From Novosphingobium resinovorum (GTDB lineage: Bacteria; Pseudomonadota; Alphaproteobacteria; Sphingomonadales; Sphingomonadaceae), in NCBI RefSeq assembly GCF_027922145.1, contig NZ_BSFC01000003.1, positions 160,892 to 224,891 on the forward strand: 64,000 bases of DNA, written 5' to 3'. Under the pieces are notes generated by a model. That model was given only the letters and a program-made list of their open reading frames with translations. It searched no databases and was not told the origin of the DNA. Positions 1 to 8,197 of this stretch are shown one piece after another. Every line of letters starts with the position of its first letter. Position 1 is the stretch's first letter. Position numbers and translations under genes: made by a program.

Positions 1-299
1 GGCTGCACACCGAGCAGCAGATTCCCGTCGGTCCCAACTATCAGGTGCCGCTGGCAAGAGCCGTAAAGCAGGCCGTTTCGATCCCGGTGATCGCCGTGGG
101 CCTCATCACCGAACCGGAGCAGGCCGAAGCGATCATCGCCACCGGCGATGCCGACATGATCGGGCTTGCGCGTACCGTGCTCTACGACCCGCGCTGGCCG
201 TGGCATGCGGCAGCGGCGCTGGGCGCAAAGATCGCCGTCGCGCCGCAGTTCCTGCGCAGCCAGCCGCGCGCCTACAAGGACCTGTTCGTCAGCGCCTGA
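1..299 (+). CDS. NADH:flavin oxidoreductase (old yellow enzyme family), C-terminal fragment
   Basis: Only the last ~99 residues are present; the frame is open to the left edge of the window, so the start is outside. The segment ends a FMN-binding TIM barrel: IPVIAVGLI, then DADMIGLAR, the strand and loop that hold the FMN phosphate in old yellow enzymes, then the tail PQFLRSQPRAY typical of the family. Members use NAD(P)H to reduce activated double bonds of enals, enones or xenobiotics. The substrate cannot be told from this fragment. Its 3' end overlaps the convergent membrane-protein gene by 11 bases. Confidence 0.85.
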   Translation, partial: LHTEQQIPVGPNYQVPLARAVKQAVSIPVIAVGLITEPEQAEAIIATGDADMIGLARTVLYDPRWPWHAAAALGAKIAVAPQFLRSQPRAYKDLFVSA

Positions 300-1812
300 C
301 AAATAGCGTGTCGCCGCCCGCCCGCTTCGCCACGACGAAGCCCGGCGGCGGCGGCAGGTCGGCAGGAATCCCGCCCGAAACCCAGACCGCGTCGAAACCA
401 TCCGCACGCATGCCCGCAATCTTTACGTTCATCGCGGCGAGGTCCGGCCGGTTTTGAGGGCAAAGCGGCGCCACGTCCTGCGTCCCGCCGGACCAGCGCT
501 GCGCGAGGAGCGGATCGCGGACGGTCATCAGCTTGGCATTGTCGACCATGAACAGCGTGTTGACGTAGGCATCCCTGCGCGTGAGCGCATAGCTGCCCAG
601 CTTCTCGTCCGGCACCAGACGCCAGGGAAAACCGCAATCCGGCGCCGCCCAGAGATAGCCGACGCGCCCTCCGCGCGGCACTGCACCGAGCAGCGTCAGG
701 CGTTGTTCGAGGACGTGGCCATGGCGCACCCAATCCCGGGTCACTGTCCCGACGCGCACGCAAAACAAGGCGATTCCCGCCATCACGATCAGGCGCTCCC
801 GTTCGGGACGGGCGCTCGGCGTGATCGCCAGCACAAGGACCAGTAGCGCGATAGGCGCGGTACGCAAGTCCGTGCCCCAGGCATTGAGGATCGTCGTGGG
901 GGCCGCGACCGCCGCGAAGGCGAGCAGCACCCCGCTGACGAGCAACCTCCGCTCCAGCCTGCGCCCCGACGCCCATAGCAAGGCAACCCCACTGACGCAG
1001 GCCAGCGCCGCCAGCAAACCAATATCCACCAGCTTGTCCGTGCCTCGCAGCACGCTGGCGAAGACCACGATCTTGGTGTTCACGAAGTCGACGTAGGCCG
1101 GGCCGCTCCCGTGCCCCGCCGCCTCGGAACGCCAGAGCAGCAGCGGCACGACCGGCACCAGCAGAACGAGATTGGGCCGCATCGCCGGCCACACCTCGCG
1201 CCAGCTTCCGAGCTTCCCCAACTCGTTGCCCGCCGCGAGGATAAGCAGGACCACCCAACTCGCCATATGCGCCGTCCACACGACCAGCGCCGCAACTGCC
1301 AGAATCACCTGCTCGCGTCCGCTTTCGCGCGGCCGGGTGTACAGCCATGCCGCTACCAGCAAGGCCAGACCGATGCCCATGCAGTAATTGAGAAACCCCC
1401 ACATCCATGCCTGATGCATGGCGAAAGGCAGTGCAACGAAAGCGCTTGCGCTCACTCGCCCATGCGCGGCGCGGGAAAGCTGGAACAGGCCCATGACCGT
1501 CAGCGGCGCCAGCAAGGCTCCAACCACCAGCGTCGCACGCTCGCTGCCCAGCAGGGGCGCCAGCAGCACCGAAGGCAGATCGGCACCGAGGTTGGCGATC
1601 CACTGCCAATGTACCGCAAATATCCTGCTCAGCGCAGGATCGGCCATGATGTTGGCCAGAACGTGATGCCGTGCCATGTGCGACGGCATGTCGACGAAAC
1701 CCGGCACCGGCGCCAGCAGCACCGGCAGGAAAGCCAGCGCCACCATCGCCGGCATGAGCATCCGCCAGCGCGGGATCGGGGTGCGGTCGTCGAGTTTCGG
1801 CATCAGCGCCAT
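289..1812 (-). CDS. Multi-pass inner-membrane protein of unknown function
   Basis: A 507-residue protein with around ten hydrophobic segments, the first at about residues 16-36 after a short basic N-terminus, then close pairs through about residue 420, and a soluble C-terminal part of ~100 residues containing several Trp and Cys. A DMPSHMARH stretch after the first membrane segment resembles the first extracytoplasmic loop of polytopic glycosyltransferase-like (GT-C fold) proteins, but no decisive motif is seen and the function is not assigned. The start could be either of two ATGs nine bases apart (1812 or 1803). Upstream of it a terminator closes the odc gene, so it probably has its own promoter. 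Confidence 0.75.
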   Translation of the reverse strand: MALMPKLDDRTPIPRWRMLMPAMVALAFLPVLLAPVPGFVDMPSHMARHHVLANIMADPALSRIFAVHWQWIANLGADLPSVLLAPLLGSERATLVVGALLAPLTVMGLFQLSRAAHGRVSASAFVALPFAMHQAWMWGFLNYCMGIGLALLVAAWLYTRPRESGREQVILAVAALVVWTAHMASWVVLLILAAGNELGKLGSWREVWPAMRPNLVLLVPVVPLLLWRSEAAGHGSGPAYVDFVNTKIVVFASVLRGTDKLVDIGLLAALACVSGVALLWASGRRLERRLLVSGVLLAFAAVAAPTTILNAWGTDLRTAPIALLVLVLAITPSARPERERLIVMAGIALFCVRVGTVTRDWVRHGHVLEQRLTLLGAVPRGGRVGYLWAAPDCGFPWRLVPDEKLGSYALTRRDAYVNTLFMVDNAKLMTVRDPLLAQRWSGGTQDVAPLCPQNRPDLAAMNVKIAGMRADGFDAVWVSGGIPADLPPPPGFVVAKRAGGDTLFVRR

Positions 1813-1857
1813 GTAGCCCGCGGAGTGTTAAGATCGCCCCAATCGCCCACGCAAACG

Positions 1858-1888
1858 AAAACCCCCGGAACCATCGGTCCCGGGGGCC
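1858..1888 (-). terminator. Rho-independent terminator of the ornithine decarboxylase gene
   Basis: A GC-rich hairpin with arms CCCCCGG and CCGGGGG around an 11-base loop lies 26 bases past the decarboxylase stop and is followed on the minus strand by a TTTTCG run. It separates this gene from the membrane-protein gene downstream. Confidence 0.75.
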
Positions 1889-1913
1889 TCTCGTTATTCG
1901 ATCGTGAGCGAAA

Positions 1914-3122
1914 TCAGCGCAGCGAGACGACGTTGTCCGAAACGCGCGGATCCTTGCGGCCGGTGTAGAGGCTGGCCATCGGCTCGTCCTGGGCAAGGAC
2001 GACCTCACCGCCGCCGAAGCCGTTGAACGCCGTGCGCATGGCGGCACCATAGGCACCCAGCATGCCGACCTCGATCCAGTCGCCCGCCTTGATGTCGGCG
2101 GGGAGCAGGAACGGGCCTTCCATGAAGTCGGCATCGTCGCAGGTCGGGCCGTAGAAGGAGAACTCCTTCAGCTCCGACGAACGCTCGCTGTCCTTGGCGA
2201 TGGCCTTGACCGGGAAGCGCCATGCGACGTGCGCCGCATCGTAGAGCGCGCCGTAGGCACCGTCGTTGATGTACAGTTCGTCACCGCGACGCTTCTCGAC
2301 CTTGACGATCAGCGAGTTGTACTCGGCCGACAGCGCGCGGCCAGGCTCGCACCACAGCTCTGCGTTGTAGGCGATCGGCAGCGCCTCGAAGTGGCGGTGG
2401 ATGATCGCGAAGTAGTCTTCGAGCGGCGGCGGCTCCATACCCGGGTAAGACGAAGGGAAGCCCCCGCCGACATCGACCATGTCGATGACCACGCCGGCGG
2501 CCGCAATGGCCGCACGGGCACGCTCAAGCGCCTGCACGTAGGCGAACGGCGTCATCGCCTGCGAACCGACGTGGAAGCACACGCCCAGCCAGTCGGCGAC
2601 CTGACGAGTGGCCTGCAGCAGTTCGCCCGCATCGGCGACGTCGATGCCGAACTTCGACGCGAGGCTCAGCTCCGAATACTCGGACGACACCCGCAGACGC
2701 ACGCAGAGGCGCAGGTCGGTGGCGGTGTTGCCCTCGGCATCGGTGGTGGCTTCGACGATCTTCTCGACTTCCTCGAGGGTGTCGAGGCTGAAGGTACGCA
2801 CGCCGTGCTGGAAGTAGGCTTCGCGGATCGCGCTGGCGGTCTTGACCGGGTGCATGAAGCACAGGGTCGCGTCCGGCAGGACGCCGCGCACCATGCGCAC
2901 CTCGGTGATCGAGGCGACGTCGTAGTGCGTGATGCCGTTGTCCCAGAGGATCTGGACGAGGTCGGGCGACGGGTTCGCCTTCACCGCATAGAGCGACTTG
3001 CCCGGAAACTTCGTGGCGAAGAATCGGGCAGCGCGCGCCGCAGCATGCGGGCGGTTCAGAATGACTGGTTCGTCAGGCGCGAGGGTGCGCGCTACGGCCG
3101 GTGCGTCGAGGAATGCGTGCAA
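1914..3122 (-). CDS. Ornithine decarboxylase (alanine racemase-fold, group IV PLP enzyme)
   Basis: Decarboxylates ornithine to putrescine in the cytoplasm. The 402 residues show the full set of fold-III decarboxylase motifs: YAVKANP with the PLP lysine at K48, HVGS at 184-187, GGGFP at 219-223, EPGR at 259-262, and GPTCDDAD at 325-332 with the catalytic Cys-Asp pair C328-D329 supplied across the dimer. The last motif marks ornithine decarboxylase rather than diaminopimelate decarboxylase; some relatives also take lysine, so dual activity is possible. The only usable start in the open frame is TTG at 3122, preceded by GGGGG about nine bases away. It lies just downstream of the carboxynorspermidine gene set, same strand, 416 bases away, and is probably separately transcribed. 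Confidence 0.9.
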   Translation of the reverse strand: MHAFLDAPAVARTLAPDEPVILNRPHAAARAARFFATKFPGKSLYAVKANPSPDLVQILWDNGITHYDVASITEVRMVRGVLPDATLCFMHPVKTASAIREAYFQHGVRTFSLDTLEEVEKIVEATTDAEGNTATDLRLCVRLRVSSEYSELSLASKFGIDVADAGELLQATRQVADWLGVCFHVGSQAMTPFAYVQALERARAAIAAAGVVIDMVDVGGGFPSSYPGMEPPPLEDYFAIIHRHFEALPIAYNAELWCEPGRALSAEYNSLIVKVEKRRGDELYINDGAYGALYDAAHVAWRFPVKAIAKDSERSSELKEFSFYGPTCDDADFMEGPFLLPADIKAGDWIEVGMLGAYGAAMRTAFNGFGGGEVVLAQDEPMASLYTGRKDPRVSDNVVSLR

Positions 3123-3538
3123 CTCAAGGGACCCCCAAACGGTGTGTTAACAGACAAGAGCTGCCTTGCGGTTTGGAAGTCCCCATGGGGCAGCGAGGGG
3201 CGGGATATAAGGCTCAGGACATGAATCGCAAGTGAAAAACGGGGACTTTCACAAAAACGTCATCTAGCCGGAAGCGGGCGCCGAACCGGGCGTACGATCT
3301 CATGAAATTCCGTTTTTCTGCAGCGGCTTGCATTGATCCACTCCATTGCAGCGTGATGACACCCCAGTGACAGTCAGGCCGTCCGTGTCATCGTTTGCAA
3401 CGCGGCAAGGCGCAGGATCGGTTCCGGACGATTCGCCTTAACGGGATTGGCTGCATCATGAGCGCGGCGGGCGGATGCAGCTTCGCACACACCCGCCCCT
3501 TTTCATGCTTAATGATCGTATCCGAATACCTCCGGGGT
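3123..3538. other. Long leader/intergenic region upstream of ornithine decarboxylase
   Basis: There is no convincing gene in these 416 bases. Read on the minus strand it holds, near the nspC end, a hairpin with GGCGGGT/ATCCGCC-like arms and no T run. Further down is a promoter-like pair (see 3204-3231), then a leader of about 75 bases with GCTGCC/GGCAGC arms around a CCCCATGGGG palindrome. Alphaproteobacterial ornithine decarboxylase genes are known to carry a structured speF leader RNA. Whether this region belongs to that family cannot be judged by eye. Confidence 0.4.
3204..3231 (-). promoter_or_regulatory. Candidate promoter of ornithine decarboxylase
   Basis: On the minus strand TTGCGA (3226-3231) and TATATC (3204-3209) are separated by 16 bases, placing a start of transcription near 3197 and about 75 bases before the TTG start codon. 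It is a reasonable but not strong housekeeping-type match. Confidence 0.35.
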
Positions 3539-4717
3539 TCAGCTCAGACGGCCGCGGAAATCGTCGTAATCGAACCGGCGCACGCATTCGAGCGCGTCGG
3601 TTTCCGAATCCCACAGCCAGATCGACGGCAGCGGCACGCCATTGAACGTCGTCGTCTTGACCATAGAGTAATGCGCTTGGTCGAGGAACGCGAAGCGCTG
3701 TCCGGCTTCGGGATCGGCCGGCAGCACATAGTCGCCGATCACGTCGCCCGCGAGACACGACGGGCCGCCGAGACGTATGGCCTCGGCTGCATCCTCACCG
3801 CGCTCGCCCAGCATGGCGGGGCGATACGGCGCCTCGATCACGTCGGGCATGTGGCACGTGGCGGAAATGTCGACGATCGCCACCGGCATGCCGTTCCAGC
3901 CCACGTCGAGCACGGTGCCCACGAGAATTCCGGCGTCCAGGGCCACCGCCTCGCCCGGTTCGATGTAGATTTCGGCACCGGCATCCTCGGCCATGTCGGC
4001 GAGGAATTCGATCAATTCCTCGCGCTGGTAATCCGCGCGGGTGACGTGGTGGCCGCCGCCGATGTTGATCCACTTGAGCTGGCCGAAGAACGGCTCGAGG
4101 AAGTCGAAAACCTTGTCCCACGTCCGCTTGAGCGGCTCGAAGTCCTGCTCGCACAAGTTGTGGAAGTGGATACCGTCGATCAGGCCGACGTGCTCCTCGG
4201 TAAGCTGGTCGATCGGGAAGCCAAGGCGCGAGTGCGGGGCGCTCGGGTCGTACTTGGGGACTTCGCCCTCGGGGTGCAGCGGGTTGACGCGCAGACCGAT
4301 GTCGAAGCTCTCTCCGCGCGCGCGGGCGCCTTCGATGAAGGGCCAGAAGCGCTCGATCTGGGCGGGCGAGTTGAAGATCACGTGGTCGGAGAGGCGCAGG
4401 ATCTCGTCCATGTCCTCCGCCTTGTAGGCCGCGCAGTACGTGGCGATCTCACCGTCGTAGAATTCCGAGGCGAGGCGCGCTTCCCACAGGCCCGAGGTGC
4501 AGACGCCGTCGAGATACTCGCCCACGATCGGCGCGGTGGACCACATCGAGAAGGCCTTCAGCGCCGACAGCACCTTCGCGCCAGACTGTTCGCCGATGTC
4601 GCTCAGGATGCGCAGGTTCGATCGCAGCTTGGCGGCATCGACCACAAAGGCGGGGCTATCGACGCGCGACAGGTCGAAGTTCGCGAAAGCGCCCGGATCG
4701 CCGGCTCTGGTTTCCAT
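3539..4717 (-). CDS. nspC: Carboxynorspermidine/carboxyspermidine decarboxylase
   Basis: Removes the carboxyl group from carboxynorspermidine or carboxyspermidine, the last step of the alternative spermidine pathway. From ATG at 4717 the protein has 392 residues, the family size. LKAFS places the PLP lysine at K54; GIHFHNLCE, INIGGGHH and IEPGEAV are the later cofactor and substrate motifs, and CHMPD and RLGGPSCLAGD near the C-terminus are typical of the family and supply the active-site Cys. An upstream in-frame extension to 4780 would overlap the DUF486 gene by ~47 bases and has no family similarity, so 4717 is preferred. The partner dehydrogenase lies three genes upstream in the same direction. 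Confidence 0.92.
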   Translation of the reverse strand: METRAGDPGAFANFDLSRVDSPAFVVDAAKLRSNLRILSDIGEQSGAKVLSALKAFSMWSTAPIVGEYLDGVCTSGLWEARLASEFYDGEIATYCAAYKAEDMDEILRLSDHVIFNSPAQIERFWPFIEGARARGESFDIGLRVNPLHPEGEVPKYDPSAPHSRLGFPIDQLTEEHVGLIDGIHFHNLCEQDFEPLKRTWDKVFDFLEPFFGQLKWINIGGGHHVTRADYQREELIEFLADMAEDAGAEIYIEPGEAVALDAGILVGTVLDVGWNGMPVAIVDISATCHMPDVIEAPYRPAMLGERGEDAAEAIRLGGPSCLAGDVIGDYVLPADPEAGQRFAFLDQAHYSMVKTTTFNGVPLPSIWLWDSETDALECVRRFDYDDFRGRLS

Positions 4718-4733
4718 GATGCTTAGTCCCAAG

Positions 4734-5084
4734 TCAGCCCAGCGGGCCTTTGAAGATGAACCACGCCCCTGCCCCGACAAGGCAGAAGCCGACGATCTCG
4801 TTCCAGCCCGGCTTCTGCCCGAACAGCGCCCAGGCCACGAGCACGAAGCCCAGCAGCGAGAACGCCTCCTGCATGACCTTGAGCTGGCCGAGCGAATAGG
4901 CGGAACTGCCGATCCGGTTGGCCGGAACAGCCAGACAGTATTCGAAGAAGGCGATGCCCCAGCTCATCGCGATCGCCACCCACAGCGCCTTTCCGGGCAC
5001 CTTGAGGTGGAGATACCACGCCGTGTTCATGAACAGGTTGGAGCCCGCCAGCAAAGCCACGGGCGCGACGAAGGACCAGTTCAT
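4734..5084 (-). CDS. DUF486 (DMT-superfamily-like) small membrane protein
   Basis: 116 residues with four hydrophobic helices, the pattern of the DUF486 family: an N-terminal helix with SNLFMNTAWY, then ALWVAIAMSWGIAFFEY, a QLKVMQE turn, and a C-terminal helix ending in FIFKGPLG. The family belongs to the drug/metabolite transporter superfamily, and no substrate is established. Here it sits 16 bases before nspC and directly after the lipoprotein gene, inside the polyamine operon, so a link to polyamine or osmolyte movement is possible but is inference only. Confidence 0.85.
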   Translation of the reverse strand: MNWSFVAPVALLAGSNLFMNTAWYLHLKVPGKALWVAIAMSWGIAFFEYCLAVPANRIGSSAYSLGQLKVMQEAFSLLGFVLVAWALFGQKPGWNEIVGFCLVGAGAWFIFKGPLG

Positions 5085-5089
5085 GCCGC

Positions 5090-5533
5090 TCAGTCGACGC
5101 AGATCGCATAGGCGGACTTGCCGCCCTTGATCTCCGCATAGCAGCCGAACAGGCGATCATCGGCCTGGCATTGCCCGGTCGCCGCCTTGTCCGGCGCTAC
5201 CGAACCCGCACTGCCCACGCACTTGCCCTCGCACTGCGCGGAATCGGTGCACTGCCTGCCCGCATCGGCATAGGCGTGCACGCACATCTCCATGCCGAGC
5301 ATCCCGCGCCGCTGCACCGTGCCGCCCCCGGAGGTGCAGGCCGCCTTGTCCGCCGCGCTCATCTCGCGCGCATAGGACTGGTTGCCTGCAGGCTCGGCGG
5401 GACCGGTCGGCGCCGTGGGCGTGACCGGCCCGGGCGCAACAGGGCCGGGTTTGGGCGCTTCGGCGGGAGTGCAGCCACCCAGCGCCAGCGCACCCAGCGC
5501 GGTCAGGAACAGGAGGCGCGAGCGGCCGCCCAT
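5090..5533 (-). CDS. Cysteine-rich lipoprotein of unknown function
   Basis: Starting from ATG at 5533 (147 residues) there is a short basic N-terminus, a hydrophobic stretch and the lipobox LGGC, then a Pro/Ala/Gly/Thr-rich linker of ~30 residues. The rest is a compact domain with eight cysteines, including CTSGGG, MCVHAY, QCTDSAQC and GKCVG, likely disulfide-bonded in the periplasm. The start ATG shares its A with the TGA of the upstream carboxynorspermidine dehydrogenase, showing translational coupling; the open frame extends further upstream but that extension has no lipoprotein signal. No characterised family is recognised. Its position suggests transcription with the polyamine genes. Confidence 0.8.
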   Translation of the reverse strand: MGGRSRLLFLTALGALALGGCTPAEAPKPGPVAPGPVTPTAPTGPAEPAGNQSYAREMSAADKAACTSGGGTVQRRGMLGMEMCVHAYADAGRQCTDSAQCEGKCVGSAGSVAPDKAATGQCQADDRLFGCYAEIKGGKSAYAICVD

Positions 5534-6744
5534 CAGAACGGAAGCGGCTCGGACAGTTCCTCGACGGTCCACGGCAGGCCGTGCTTGTTGAGCATGTCCA
5601 TGAAGGGATCGGGGTCGAACTGCTCCATGTTGAACACGCCCTCACCAACCCAAGCACCCGTCACGACCATGGCCGCGCCGATCATCGCGGGCACGCCGGT
5701 GGTGTAGCTGACGGCTTGGTTGCCGGTCTCGGCATAGGCGTCTTCGTGATCGCAGATGTTCTTGATGTAGAACGTCTTTTCACCCGACCCGTCGAGCGCT
5801 TCGCCGGTCGCGATGTCGCCGATGTTGGTCTTGCCCTTGGTCGTGGGTCCAAGCGATGCAGGCTCGGGAAGGACCGCCTTCAGGAACTGCAGCGGCACGA
5901 TTTCCACACCATTGTAGATCACCGGGTCGATGCGGGTCATACCCACGTTCTGCAGCACGGTGAGGTGCTGGATGTACGCATCGCCGAAGGTCATCCAGAA
6001 CCGGCCGCGCTCCATTTCCGGCAGGAATTTCGCAAGACTTTCAAGCTCTTCGTGGTACATCATGTACATGTTCTTGGGGCCGACCCCCTCGAAGTCGAAG
6101 CTCACCTTCTTGGCCATCGCCGGGGTCTCGACGAAGTCGCCGTTCTCCCAGTGGCGGGCGGGCGCGGTCACTTCGCGGATGTTGATTTCCGGATTGAAGT
6201 TCGTCGCGAAGGCCTGGCCGTGGTCGCCGCCGTTGCAGTCGAGAATGTCGAGCGTGCGGATGGTCTTCAGCTTGTGCTTCTTGAGCCACATCGCGAAGAC
6301 GCTGGTGACGCCCGGATCGAAGCCCGAACCGAGCAGCGCCATCAGGCCCGCTTCCTTGAAGCGCTCCTGGTAGGCCCACTGCCAGTGGTACTCGAACTTG
6401 GCCACGTCCTTGGGCTCGTAGTTCGCAGTGTCCATGTAGTGCGTGCCGGTCGCAAGGCAGGCATCCATGATCGCAAGGTCTTGATAAGGCAGGGCAAGAT
6501 TAACCACCAGCTTCGGACCGATCTCGCGGATCAGGGCCGAGGTCGCCGCCACGTCGTCGGCGTCGATGGCGTAAGTGCCGATCGTCACGCCGGTGCGCGC
6601 CTTGACCGATTCCGCGATCGCTTCGCACTTCGACACCGTGCGGCTGGCGAGATGAATGTCCGAGAAGATATCGGGATTCATCGCCATCTTGTGGACCGCG
6701 ACCGATCCGACGCCGCCCGCGCCGATCACCAGAACCTTGCTCAT
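5533..6744 (-). CDS. Carboxynorspermidine/carboxyspermidine dehydrogenase (saccharopine dehydrogenase family)
   Basis: Condenses a diamine (putrescine or diaminopropane) with aspartate beta-semialdehyde using NADPH, giving the substrate of NspC. The 403-residue protein begins with a Rossmann site GAGGVG at residues 8-13, followed by SRTVSKC and the VNLALPYQD, THYMDTANYE and GSGFDPGVTS blocks of the LYS1-like family. NGGDHGQAFATNFNPE matches carboxynorspermidine dehydrogenases. ATG at 6744 has GGAGACAGG upstream and is preferred to the adjacent TTG at 6747. It heads the operon that runs through the lipoprotein, DUF486 protein and nspC. Which diamine it prefers cannot be read from sequence; since ODC is adjacent, putrescine is likely. 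Confidence 0.9.
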   Translation of the reverse strand: MSKVLVIGAGGVGSVAVHKMAMNPDIFSDIHLASRTVSKCEAIAESVKARTGVTIGTYAIDADDVAATSALIREIGPKLVVNLALPYQDLAIMDACLATGTHYMDTANYEPKDVAKFEYHWQWAYQERFKEAGLMALLGSGFDPGVTSVFAMWLKKHKLKTIRTLDILDCNGGDHGQAFATNFNPEINIREVTAPARHWENGDFVETPAMAKKVSFDFEGVGPKNMYMMYHEELESLAKFLPEMERGRFWMTFGDAYIQHLTVLQNVGMTRIDPVIYNGVEIVPLQFLKAVLPEPASLGPTTKGKTNIGDIATGEALDGSGEKTFYIKNICDHEDAYAETGNQAVSYTTGVPAMIGAAMVVTGAWVGEGVFNMEQFDPDPFMDMLNKHGLPWTVEELSEPLPF

Positions 6745-6892
6745 CAACCTGTCTCCATTGCGGCATCAAGGCCCTGAAGGCCAATCGAAAGCGCGCCATA
6801 TAGGGCCGTTCTGTGACAACTCAACTGTCCGGCACACAAGGTGCGCATAACGGCGCTCAACGGCACCCAAGTGGCCTATAGCACGCCCACAG

Positions 6893-6944
6893 GTGTCATA
6901 AACCGCCTTCGACCCGTCATCACCCGGTCACCGCACGGTGTCAT
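6893..6944 (+). promoter_or_regulatory. Pho-box-like direct repeats upstream of btaAB
   Basis: CCGTCAT (6914-6920) and CGGTCAC (6925-6931) are spaced by four bases, as in the PhoB half-sites CTGTCAT-N4-CTGTCAT. A weaker CGGTGTC follows at the same 11-base step (6936), and a separate GTGTCATAAA lies at 6893. The region is 45-85 bases before the btaA start. Rhizobial btaAB genes are induced by phosphate starvation through PhoB, which makes the match sensible. The half-sites are imperfect and no clear -10 is seen. Confidence 0.35.
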
Positions 6945-6976
6945 CCGCGCCGCATCCCTACGAAGGAGCCGACGCC

Positions 6977-8191
6977 ATGACCAACCTCCGTTCCAATCTC
7001 ATCGAGAACGCGGTCGTCCGCGACGAAGCATCGCGCAAGAGCAAGCTGCTCGACAAGGCGTTCGCCATGGCCTTCAAGGGCCTCGTCTACGCACAGATCT
7101 GGGAGGACCCGGTCGCCGACATGGCGGCGATGGAGATCACGCCCGACAGCCGCATCATCACCATCGCCAGCGGCGGCTGCAACGCGCTGTCCTACTTGAC
7201 CGCGAACCCGGCGGGCATCACCGTGGTGGACCTCAACACCGCGCACATCGCGCTCAACAACCTGAAGCACGCGGCCGTGCGCCACCTCAGCCATGCCGAA
7301 GTGCGCCGCTTCATCGCCGAGGCCGACCGCGCCGAGAACGTCGCGCTCTACCGCGAGAAGCTCGCCCCGCATCTCGACGAAGCCACCCGCCGCTACTGGG
7401 AAGGCCGCGACCTCGTCGGCCGCCGCCGCATCGGCGCCTTCACGCGCGGCGTCTATCGCCACGGGCTGCTCGGCGGCTTCATCGGCGCAGCGCATGTCAT
7501 CGCCAAGCTGCACAAGGTGAACCCCGCCGAGATTCTCGACGCCGGCTCCATGGAAGAACAGCGCCGCATCTTCGACGAGCGCATCGCCCCCGTCTTCGAG
7601 CGCCGCTTCGTGCGCTGGCTGACCAAGCACCCCGCCTCGCTGTTCGGCCTCGGCATCCCCCCTGCGCAGTACGACGCGCTGGCGGGCGGCCAGTCGATGG
7701 CCGACGTGCTGCGCGGCCGGCTGGAGAAGCTGGCCTGCCACTTCCCGGTCAACGACAACTACTTCGCATGGCAGGCGTTCTCGCGCGGCTACGGCAAGGG
7801 CACCGAAGCCCCCCTGCCCCCGTACCTGCAGGAAGCCAACCTGCCGCTGGTCCGCGACCGCCTCGACCGGCTGGACTTGCGCCACGCCAACTTCACCCAT
7901 GTCCTCGCCGCGGCAGACGACGCCAGCTACGACCGCTACGTCCTGCTCGACGCGCAGGACTGGATGACCGACGCGCAGCTTACCGAACTGTGGACCGAGA
8001 TCACCCGCACCGCGAAGCCCGGCGCCCGCGTGCTGTTCCGCACCGCCGCCGAACCCTCGCTGCTGCCCGGCCGCGTGCCCGATGCCATCCTCGACCGCTG
8101 GAATTACCGCGTCGAGCAGTCTCAGGCGGCGACGCTGGCCGACCGCTCGTCGATCTACGGCGGCGTCCACCTCTACGTGTTCAAGGGCTGA
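6977..8191 (+). CDS. btaA: S-adenosylmethionine:diacylglycerol 3-amino-3-carboxypropyltransferase BtaA
   Basis: First enzyme of betaine-lipid synthesis: it moves the aminocarboxypropyl group of S-adenosylmethionine onto diacylglycerol, making diacylglyceryl-homoserine at the inner membrane. The 404-residue protein belongs to the DUF3419/BtaA family: IWEDP near residue 41, the SAM-site strand ITIASGGCNAL at 61-71, TVVDLN at 82-87, a middle region with FGLGIPPAQYD, and FRTAAEPS late in the chain. ATG at 6977 is chosen because AAGGAG lies 10 bases upstream; the open frame extends back to 6938. btaB follows after 6 bases, so the pair is an operon. Confidence 0.93.
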   Translation: MTNLRSNLIENAVVRDEASRKSKLLDKAFAMAFKGLVYAQIWEDPVADMAAMEITPDSRIITIASGGCNALSYLTANPAGITVVDLNTAHIALNNLKHAAVRHLSHAEVRRFIAEADRAENVALYREKLAPHLDEATRRYWEGRDLVGRRRIGAFTRGVYRHGLLGGFIGAAHVIAKLHKVNPAEILDAGSMEEQRRIFDERIAPVFERRFVRWLTKHPASLFGLGIPPAQYDALAGGQSMADVLRGRLEKLACHFPVNDNYFAWQAFSRGYGKGTEAPLPPYLQEANLPLVRDRLDRLDLRHANFTHVLAAADDASYDRYVLLDAQDWMTDAQLTELWTEITRTAKPGARVLFRTAAEPSLLPGRVPDAILDRWNYRVEQSQAATLADRSSIYGGVHLYVFKG

Positions 8192-8197
8192 GCCCGC

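Noticed and set aside
272..2134. 620-residue minus-strand open frame over the membrane protein gene
   Set aside because: It is out of phase with the multi-helix protein in 289-1812, has an Arg/Ala-rich shadow composition and extends into the ODC terminator.
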